Of a stretch of DNA of 5,475 nucleotides, positions 1 to 5,475 are shown in pieces. The position numbers and the translations under genes were made by a program. The notes under the pieces are model-generated. The model was not told where the DNA came from. It searched no databases and saw nothing but the letters and a program-made list of their open reading frames with translations. Origin of the DNA: Sutterellaceae bacterium (lineage in GTDB: Bacteria > Pseudomonadota > Gammaproteobacteria > Burkholderiales > Burkholderiaceae_F); contig JAUNOJ010000126.1 of NCBI GenBank assembly GCA_030531135.1, positions 1 to 5,475 on the forward strand, read 5' to 3'. Numbering within the stretch: position 1 is the stretch's first letter; each line of letters starts with the position of its first letter.

Positions 1-2373
1 GTACTCGGATTATTATCTGATATCAATCAGTACATTATTGGCATGGGGAACTTACAGACCAATCCGGCTGTGCAGTTCTCCAATTCTTCGGACAGCAGCC
101 TTCAGATGGGCGAAATCAAGCCTGCCAATATCTCGATTCACGGTTCTGTCGCTTACCAGAACAACTACATGCTCGACGGTATTTCCACGAACAGCGATCT
201 GGATCCGGCAGAACAGACATCAGTCACTACCACTCGTTTGGGTGCTTCGGATGAACAGGGCTTTTATGTCGACTCTCGCTTGATTGACAGCGTGACCGTT
301 TACGATCACAACATTCCGGTCGAATTCGGCGGCTTTACCGGCGGTGTCGTGGATGCTCAGACGCGTTCTTGGTCGGGCGAAAACCATATCAGCATCTTCG
401 GACGCATGACCGGCTCCAACTGGTCGCATATCATCACCGATCCCAATCTCAATGTCTCGAGCTCTGATGGCGACATCTCGCACCCGGCGCAATTCCAAAA
501 CGAGTTCAGAAAGAAGACCTACGGCTTTAATGCCGAATGGGGTTTGACGGAAAACTTGGGCGTTGTTGTCGGTTACTCGCGCAGAGAGTCCAAGATTCCG
601 ACGGTTCAGATACCAACGACGAGAGTTACGCTCATTCCGGACAACGAGTGGGGTGGTCTTCAAGAGGTCATTACAGAAACGGTTCCCGGTGGAACGCAAA
701 CGCAAGAACGAACGTCGGATAACTTTTTTGCAAAAGCCACGCTGTATGTCTCGCCCGAGACAGAGGCCAATTTGTCTTTTGCCTATTCCGGCTATACATC
801 CAAAGCTTTTTTAAGCACTGTGGCCGACTCCGATTATGAGGATCAGCATGACGGCTATAACCTCACTGCAAGTTTTAAACATGCTTTCGATAATGCTCAG
901 TGGGAAGGCTCGTTAGCCTATACCTACATGAAAGACAAGCGAGACAGTGCAGTAGATTATTGGTCGCAGCTCGACGACTATTCCTATGAACCTGGAATAG
1001 GTCAGACGTTATCAACCTCTGCTTCAGGTGGCTTGGGTGATTTGACCTCCGATCAATCTATTATCACCGCTAAAACTAAACTTGACTTTAATCCGATCCA
1101 ATATATGGATGCCACACACCAATTTACAGTTGGTGCTGAACTTAATCTCACACACGCCTCCTACAAACGAGATAAGAACTACTACCGATGGATGGCTCCG
1201 TCAATGAGCGGGTATGTACAAAATGTGTACACGACAAGATGGATGGCGGGAAAGTACACCGCCGACTACAACCAGGGCGCGCTGTTCGGTCAGCATACGT
1301 TGCAATATAAGGATTGGACCATTCGTACAGGCGTACGCGGTGAGTATGATGACTTTACCGAAGACTTCAACATGGCTCCTCGATTTACGGCTGCTTGGGA
1401 TCTGCTTGGCGATGGTGACAGTGTCTTGACCTTCGGTGCAAATCGATACTACGGGCGCAACATCCTTACCTATGCCCTTTACAAAGCGCAAAATGGTGGA
1501 ATGCAGAATGCATATTGGTACGGATCAGATGAGGTCCCATTGGAAGATGAAGATTGGTTCGATTCCAACGACTTTGACGGTTTGCAGGACCTCAAAACGC
1601 CTTATGATGACGAATTTTCAGTCGCATTCTCTCAGAAGGTTGCCGATTGGGTCGGAACTTTAGCCTATGTTCACCGTAATGGTCATGACGGTGTTCGATC
1701 TCGCGGCATTACAGAAGGTGCCGGTAGTGATACTAGGTTCATACGTCAATTTTATAACGGTGGGGAAAGCAAGCATGATTCCGTCATCTTTACCTTGAGC
1801 AATGTTCAGCCGTTGAAGTTTGCCAGCGCCAATCACTATGTCAAGTTCTCTGCCGCTTGGCAACAAACCAAGAGCAATACGGCAATTGACGAAGGCTACA
1901 GTGAACTCGAGTCCGGCAGGACGATCAACATGAACAAGGTTTGGTATGACGGCGATGTGATGGACGCCGAAGATCTTGATGCGACCGACTTCAATATTCC
2001 TGTGCGTTTGGATCTTGAACTCACATCGGAATGGGATCAGTGGGGATTGACTTGGTACAACTATTTCCACTTCAATGCCAAACGTAGTCAAGCTATTCGT
2101 GATGACGGAGAGTACGCCTCTTGGTATGATCCGGAAGCCGATGAAACTACTCAAATTCGTAAGTACAGCAAAGTCCGCTTCGCCTCGACATGGAGTTGGG
2201 ATACCAAACTGCTCTACAAGCCCGACTGGGCACGCGGTGTCGGCATTTCGCTTGAGGTCTACAACGTTCTCAACAACGAAAACGCCACGGACGTCTTTGT
2301 CTACAAGGGACAGCAATACAAGAGCTACGACCCGGGTCGTCAGTTCTGGTTGCAGGTGACGTACGACTACTAA
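1..2373 (+). CDS. TonB-dependent outer-membrane receptor, 5'-truncated by window edge
   Basis: Ligand-gated outer-membrane importer powered by TonB-ExbB-ExbD. The frame is open from base 1, giving 790 visible residues. The ATG at 43 lies inside the plug domain and has no signal peptide behind it, so the true start, signal peptide and TonB box are upstream of the window. Plug motifs are visible: ISIHGSVAYQNNYMLDG (about residues 44-60), matching the family's 'I-x-I-R-G ... DG' region, and the plug end IDSVTVYDHNIPVEFGG ... GGVVDAQTR (about 95-122), matching 'EV..G...yG...GGvvn..tr'. From about residue 127 to the end, alternating aromatic/polar strands separated by D/N/G/S-rich loops form the barrel. 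The last residues (QFWLQVTYDY) end in Tyr, the usual aromatic C-terminus for barrel assembly by BAM. Three strongly acidic stretches lie at residues 510-538, 650-663 and 701-715. The middle of the gene is more AT-rich than its 3' end. The following ABC transporter and M16 protease suggest protein or peptide cargo as in FusA/YddB systems. The receptor class is secure; the substrate is inference. Confidence 0.93.
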   Translation, partial: VLGLLSDINQYIIGMGNLQTNPAVQFSNSSDSSLQMGEIKPANISIHGSVAYQNNYMLDGISTNSDLDPAEQTSVTTTRLGASDEQGFYVDSRLIDSVTVYDHNIPVEFGGFTGGVVDAQTRSWSGENHISIFGRMTGSNWSHIITDPNLNVSSSDGDISHPAQFQNEFRKKTYGFNAEWGLTENLGVVVGYSRRESKIPTVQIPTTRVTLIPDNEWGGLQEVITETVPGGTQTQERTSDNFFAKATLYVSPETEANLSFAYSGYTSKAFLSTVADSDYEDQHDGYNLTASFKHAFDNAQWEGSLAYTYMKDKRDSAVDYWSQLDDYSYEPGIGQTLSTSASGGLGDLTSDQSIITAKTKLDFNPIQYMDATHQFTVGAELNLTHASYKRDKNYYRWMAPSMSGYVQNVYTTRWMAGKYTADYNQGALFGQHTLQYKDWTIRTGVRGEYDDFTEDFNMAPRFTAAWDLLGDGDSVLTFGANRYYGRNILTYALYKAQNGGMQNAYWYGSDEVPLEDEDWFDSNDFDGLQDLKTPYDDEFSVAFSQKVADWVGTLAYVHRNGHDGVRSRGITEGAGSDTRFIRQFYNGGESKHDSVIFTLSNVQPLKFASANHYVKFSAAWQQTKSNTAIDEGYSELESGRTINMNKVWYDGDVMDAEDLDATDFNIPVRLDLELTSEWDQWGLTWYNYFHFNAKRSQAIRDDGEYASWYDPEADETTQIRKYSKVRFASTWSWDTKLLYKPDWARGVGISLEVYNVLNNENATDVFVYKGQQYKSYDPGRQFWLQVTYDY

Positions 2374-2402
2374 TTTCTCGATTCAATCAAATCAGTAGTG
2401 CT

Positions 2403-2438
2403 TTCCTGACGGGCTCCGCAAAAAGAGCCTGTCAGGAA
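2403..2438 (+). terminator. Intercistronic hairpin, terminator-like but lacking a T-tract
   Basis: A near-perfect inverted repeat begins 29 nt after the receptor stop. Arms 2403-2416 and 2425-2438 form 14 base pairs with a single G-U pair (2411/2430) and an 8-nt loop, CGCAAAAA. The 3' flank (ATATCTCATT) has no run of T on this strand, and the other strand has none beyond the opposite arm, so it is not a classic intrinsic terminator. It may give partial termination, or protect the 3' end of the receptor mRNA from exonucleases and so set unequal expression of receptor and downstream genes. The stem is seen directly; the role is inferred. Confidence 0.55.
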
Positions 2439-2464
2439 TATCTCATTTACGGCGTATCCCATTT

Positions 2465-4138
2465 ATGAATCAGCTCAAGGTATTTTGGCAACTCATTCGT
2501 CCGTTCTGGACGCAAAGCGAGGGCAGAAAGGCGGCGATGTTTCTCCTTTTGGTCGTTATCGCACTTTCTCTATCCTCCGTTTGGTTTTCCGTTCGCCTCA
2601 ACGAGTGGAACGGCGCATTTTTCAATGCGATTCAAAAGTTGGACGGCCCGACGATTTATTCGTTGTTGGGCGATTTTATTTTGATCGTTTCGGCTTTTGT
2701 GGTCGTGTTGGTCTACACGGACTGGTTGCAGAAAAAGCTCATCATCGATTGGCGTACGTGGATGACGAAAAACGTGTGCGCCAGATGGTTGTCGTCCGAC
2801 AGCCGCCACTATCGATTGCAGTTGGAAAGTCTTCAGCCCGACAATCCCGATCAACGCATCGCGGAAGACATCAATATTCTCATTGAAGTCTCGCTCGATC
2901 TTTTGATCTCGTTCTTGCGTTCCGTCCTGACGCTTGTGAGCTTTATCACGATTTTGTGGACGCTTTCGGGGACGTTGGACTTTACGCTCATCGGTATTGA
3001 TTTCTCCGTTCCCGGGTACATGGTTTGGGCTTGTTTGGCCTATACGCTGGTGGCAACCGCCATTACCCATTGGATCGGCAAGCCGTTGATGAAACTTAAT
3101 TTCGCGCAACAAAAGCGCGAGGCCAATTTCCGTACTGGCCTGATTGCACGCATTCACAATGCCGAAGCCATCGCCGGTCAGCATGGTGAAGAGAGCGAAT
3201 GCCGGCGACTACTCGACATCTTTCATCGTGTCCAAACCAACTGGCGTCAGTTGATGGACAAAAATCGTAATTTGTCTTTCTTTACCGTGGGTTTCGGCCA
3301 GGTCACGCAGTTGGCTCCGATCTTTTTTGCTTTACCCAAATTCCTGTCGGGCGCCATTCAGCTCGGCGGCTTGATGCAGATTCGCATTGCCTTCGGACAG
3401 GTAGCTTCGGCTGTCGGTTGGTTCATTTATTCCTACCGCGATATTGCCAAGTGGTCTGCTACGGTCGATCGTTTGACCTCCTTTGAAAAAGTTCTCAATT
3501 GTCCGGTTGCCGTTCGTGAGCAAGAAGTTCGTAACGAACCTCCGGCACTTCAAGCCGATGTTTCCTTGCAACTGCCCGACGGCAAACCTTTGCTCGGTCC
3601 CGTGAGTCTGAAGGCCGAAATCGGCAAACTCACCGTCATCAAAGGGGCTTCGGGCATCGGCAAGAGTTGCTTGTTGCGCGCACTGGCCGGGTTCTGGCCG
3701 CATTACGAGGGAACGATTTCTCGTTTGCCCGCGGCTGCCGTCTGGATTCCTCAAAGAATTTGGCTGGCACCTTTGAGTTTGAAAGCGCTTTTGGCTTATC
3801 CGGCAGATGCCCAAAGCTTGTCCGACGAAAGTTGTCGTGCGGCTCTGGCCGAAGTCGGTCTCGATCGTCTGGCTCAAGGCTCGCTGGACGAAGAGGATCA
3901 GCCCTGGCAACAGCGGCTTTCGGGCGGCGAACAGCAACGCCTGATGATTGCCCGCATTTTGCTGAGAAAGCCGAAATTGTTGTTGCTTGACGAAATCACT
4001 TCGGCTTTGGATGCACGCAGTACCCAAGAAGTACTGGATCTTTTGCGAGAGAAATTGGCGCAAAGCGCCATCGTCTTTGTTTCCCACCAATCCGAAGTGC
4101 ATCAGCGCGCCGACACACTGATTGAAATTAAAGGTTAA
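2465..4138 (+). CDS. YddA/SbmA-type ABC transporter, fused permease and ATPase (FusD-like)
   Basis: Complete 557-residue ABC half-transporter expected to dimerise in the inner membrane. The N-terminal half is the ABC_membrane_2/SbmA_BacA-type permease, with hydrophobic segments near residues 24-42, 64-86, 142-168, 184-203, 272-296 and 303-325. The family motif NPDQRIAED occurs at 127-135. The C-terminal ATPase (from about 362) has every catalytic element: Walker A GASGIGKS (394-401), Q-loop Gln430, signature LSGGEQQR (485-492), Walker B LLLLDE (505-510) with catalytic Glu510, D-loop SALD (513-516) and switch His541. From memory, YddA/ABCD relatives usually have LSLGEQQR, so the Gly here is closer to the general ABC consensus. 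Length matches YddA (about 560). The ATG at 2465 is chosen because no other ATG, GTG or TTG lies between it and the in-frame stop at 2396-2398, and the protein begins with the family's N-terminal region (FWQLIRPFW). The Shine-Dalgarno is weak (GGCG at 2451-2454 at best). YddA/FusD proteins sit beside receptor-protease pairs; SbmA/BacA relatives import peptides. Import of a peptide or iron-linked product is therefore plausible, but the direction and substrate are unproven. A vitamin B12 or other small-molecule transporter is an alternative. Confidence 0.93.
   Translation: MNQLKVFWQLIRPFWTQSEGRKAAMFLLLVVIALSLSSVWFSVRLNEWNGAFFNAIQKLDGPTIYSLLGDFILIVSAFVVVLVYTDWLQKKLIIDWRTWMTKNVCARWLSSDSRHYRLQLESLQPDNPDQRIAEDINILIEVSLDLLISFLRSVLTLVSFITILWTLSGTLDFTLIGIDFSVPGYMVWACLAYTLVATAITHWIGKPLMKLNFAQQKREANFRTGLIARIHNAEAIAGQHGEESECRRLLDIFHRVQTNWRQLMDKNRNLSFFTVGFGQVTQLAPIFFALPKFLSGAIQLGGLMQIRIAFGQVASAVGWFIYSYRDIAKWSATVDRLTSFEKVLNCPVAVREQEVRNEPPALQADVSLQLPDGKPLLGPVSLKAEIGKLTVIKGASGIGKSCLLRALAGFWPHYEGTISRLPAAAVWIPQRIWLAPLSLKALLAYPADAQSLSDESCRAALAEVGLDRLAQGSLDEEDQPWQQRLSGGEQQRLMIARILLRKPKLLLLDEITSALDARSTQEVLDLLREKLAQSAIVFVSHQSEVHQRADTLIEIKG
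4130..4134 (+). promoter_or_regulatory. Ribosome-binding site of the M16 protease gene, inside the ABC gene end
   Basis: AAAGG covers the last sense codons of the ABC transporter and stands 9 nt before the ATG at 4144. The site overlaps the upstream coding region and the ABC stop lies between it and the start codon. Ribosomes finishing the transporter would therefore uncover or reuse it, which suggests translational coupling. It also supports 4144 as the protease start. Confidence 0.65.
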
Positions 4139-4143
4139 TAGCT

Positions 4144-5475
4144 ATGAAATCTCAAAAGAATTCGTTTGGAAAAGTCAGCGTTTTGTCTCTGGCCGTATTG
4201 GGTGCCGTGGTGACGTTCGGACTTGCCGGTTGTGCGCAAAATCAAGGTGCGCGACAGGCAACCGATGATACGCAGACGCAAACGGCGATCACGGGCAGCG
4301 ACGTTTTGCCGATTGCTTCGGGAATGAAGCGCTATGTTCTTGACAACGGTCTGACGGTGCTTGTCTACCCGAGAAAGGATCCGAGAGAAAGTGCGGAATT
4401 CCGATTGGTTGTCAGAGCAGGCAGTCTTCAGGAAACGGAAAACGAGCGCGGTTTGGCGCATTTTGTCGAACACATGGCTTTTAACGGTACGCAAGACTTT
4501 CCGGGACAGACGATTTTCAAGCGTCTTGAAGAGCACGGTATCATGCTTGGTGTCGACGTCAATGCCGTGACGTCTTTGGCCGACACCACCTATAAGCTTT
4601 CGATTGGGCGCTCAACAGGAGAGTCTTTACAAGAGGCGATTCACACGCTGAGCCAATGGGCTTTTCACATCACGTTTGAAGAAGAGGCATTTAACCGCGA
4701 GCGCGAAATTATCGTCGAAGAATGGCGACTGCGCCAGGGGATCGGTTCACGCATCAACAATCCCTTGCAAAGCCTGCGCTACAAGGGTAGTGCATCTGCC
4801 GATCGCGATCCGATCGGGCTCATCGATATTATCCGCACAGCACCTGCGCAAAGAGCAAAGGACTTCTACAAGCGTTGGTACGAACCGCAAAACATGACGT
4901 TGTGCGTCACGGGCGACTATGACACCGAAGAGGTGATGGAACAGGTGCGCAAATATTTCGGCGACGTGCCGCGCGGCACACATACGACGCCGACGGATTG
5001 GGGACGTTTTACGCTATCCAAAAATCAGGCCGGATTGACGGCGCTCATTTTCGACGAAGAGCAAAGCGACCGTTTCGTGCAGGTCATGTTGCAGGAAAAG
5101 CTCGAAAATCCGCTCAATACCGTCAACGGTCAGTGGCGCGACATGCTCGAAAGATTGACACTGGAAATTCTCTCCGAGCGTTTCCGTTTAATCGGAGAAC
5201 ATGAACTCGTCGGAAGCCTTCAGGCTCCGGACAGTTCATGGGTTCTTTCACCGTCGCAAAGTCAGGTGCTGCTTTTGGTGCGTCCCAAGGCGCAGCAGTC
5301 TTATGAAGAGGCGCTTGCGATTGCTTCCACCGAAATTCATCGTTTGGCCCAAATCGGACCGACACAGACAGAGGTCGACGTAGCTTTGAAAAAGTACGGT
5401 TCGAAACTGACCGATCAAGCGGAGAACTACGCGCGTTATGCCAACCGCAATATCAACGATCAGATCGCCGAACCC
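4144..5475 (+). CDS. PqqL/FusC-like M16 zinc metalloprotease, predicted lipoprotein, 3'-truncated
   Basis: The frame is open from ATG 4144 to the window end, giving 444 residues, about half of the roughly 900-950 typical of PqqL/FusC. The N-terminus is a lipoprotein signal: basic MKSQKNSFGK, hydrophobic core 11-26, lipobox LAGC with lipidated Cys30. Residue +2 is Ala rather than Asp, which predicts transfer to the outer membrane. A polar linker (about 31-55) leads to the first M16 domain (about 60-200). The inverted zinc motif HFVEH gives ligands His106 and His110 and catalytic base Glu109; in ERE...EEW, Glu193 is the probable third ligand, with Glu186 the conserved helper. LAHFVEHMAFNGT and the G-x-D-V-N-A-x-T region (about 136-142) closely recall PqqL. 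The M16_C-type domain starts near FYKRWYEPQNMTLCVTGDY (241-259). No defect is seen in the visible half. The gene starts 5 nt after the ABC stop, placing it in the same operon. Expected role: periplasmic cutting of a protein or peptide brought in by the receptor. The family is secure; the cargo is inferred by analogy with FusC. A generic M16 peptidase not tied to import is the alternative. Confidence 0.93.
   Translation, partial: MKSQKNSFGKVSVLSLAVLGAVVTFGLAGCAQNQGARQATDDTQTQTAITGSDVLPIASGMKRYVLDNGLTVLVYPRKDPRESAEFRLVVRAGSLQETENERGLAHFVEHMAFNGTQDFPGQTIFKRLEEHGIMLGVDVNAVTSLADTTYKLSIGRSTGESLQEAIHTLSQWAFHITFEEEAFNREREIIVEEWRLRQGIGSRINNPLQSLRYKGSASADRDPIGLIDIIRTAPAQRAKDFYKRWYEPQNMTLCVTGDYDTEEVMEQVRKYFGDVPRGTHTTPTDWGRFTLSKNQAGLTALIFDEEQSDRFVQVMLQEKLENPLNTVNGQWRDMLERLTLEILSERFRLIGEHELVGSLQAPDSSWVLSPSQSQVLLLVRPKAQQSYEEALAIASTEIHRLAQIGPTQTEVDVALKKYGSKLTDQAENYARYANRNINDQIAEP

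Noticed and set aside
17..30. Small inverted repeat CTGAT-ATCAG
   Set aside because: Only 5 bp, inside the receptor plug coding region; no reason to think it functions.
43..45. ATG as the start of the receptor gene
   Set aside because: The frame is open upstream to base 1, and the protein from here begins inside the plug domain with no signal peptide or TonB box.
1215..1231. Two copies of the palindrome TGTACA 5 nt apart, resembling an operator
   Set aside because: It sits deep inside the receptor coding sequence in conserved reading frame, with no promoter elements; a chance repeat is likelier.
1660..2316. Minus-strand open frame of 218 codons
   Set aside because: It lies opposite the receptor barrel, shows no recognisable domain, and is explained by codon bias of the sense gene.
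2350..2373. TTGCAG and TACTAA as a promoter for the ABC gene
   Set aside because: The spacing between the two boxes is only 12 bp and both are within the receptor's last codons, too short for a sigma-70 promoter.
2570..3184. Minus-strand open frame of 204 codons
   Set aside because: It lies opposite the transporter membrane domain; its Q/R/D-rich composition is typical of the antisense of a hydrophobic protein.
3332..4102. Minus-strand open frame of 256 codons
   Set aside because: It lies wholly opposite the ABC gene's ATPase part, which has intact motifs. The antisense protein has no recognisable domain, so it is a shadow frame.

Overview
The window holds three consecutive plus-strand genes from a Gram-negative bacterium: the 3' part of a TonB-dependent outer-membrane receptor (1-2373, 5' end outside the window), a complete inner-membrane ABC transporter of the YddA/SbmA type (2465-4138), and the 5' part of an M16 (insulinase/pitrilysin-type) zinc protease with a lipoprotein signal (4144 to the window end). 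An outer-membrane receptor plus a Lol-type lipoprotein require a diderm cell. GC is intermediate (rows I counted run from about 40% to 57%). A proteobacterium is likely. A host-associated betaproteobacterium such as a Sutterellaceae member is only a guess.

Layout. The receptor fills 1-2373: the remainder of the plug domain (visible residues about 1-122), then a long beta-barrel ending in an aromatic residue. A 91-nt gap follows. It contains a 14-bp hairpin with no T-tract and has no clear promoter or strong Shine-Dalgarno. The ABC half-transporter comes next. Its last codons carry the ribosome-binding site of the protease gene, whose ATG lies 5 nt after the ABC stop, so these two genes are almost certainly co-transcribed and perhaps translationally coupled.

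How they may work together. Receptor, YddA-type ABC transporter and PqqL/FusC-type protease are the parts of the known 'protease-associated import' systems: Fus in Pectobacterium, which takes up ferredoxin and cleaves it in the periplasm for iron, and the E. coli pqqL-yddB-yddA cluster. By analogy the receptor imports a protein or peptide across the outer membrane, the protease cuts it in the periplasm, and the ABC protein moves a product across the inner membrane. Here the gene order differs from E. coli, the protease appears lipid-anchored, and the receptor barrel carries very acidic stretches. The cargo may therefore differ from ferredoxin, which is itself acidic. No RNA genes, mobile elements or CRISPR arrays were seen.
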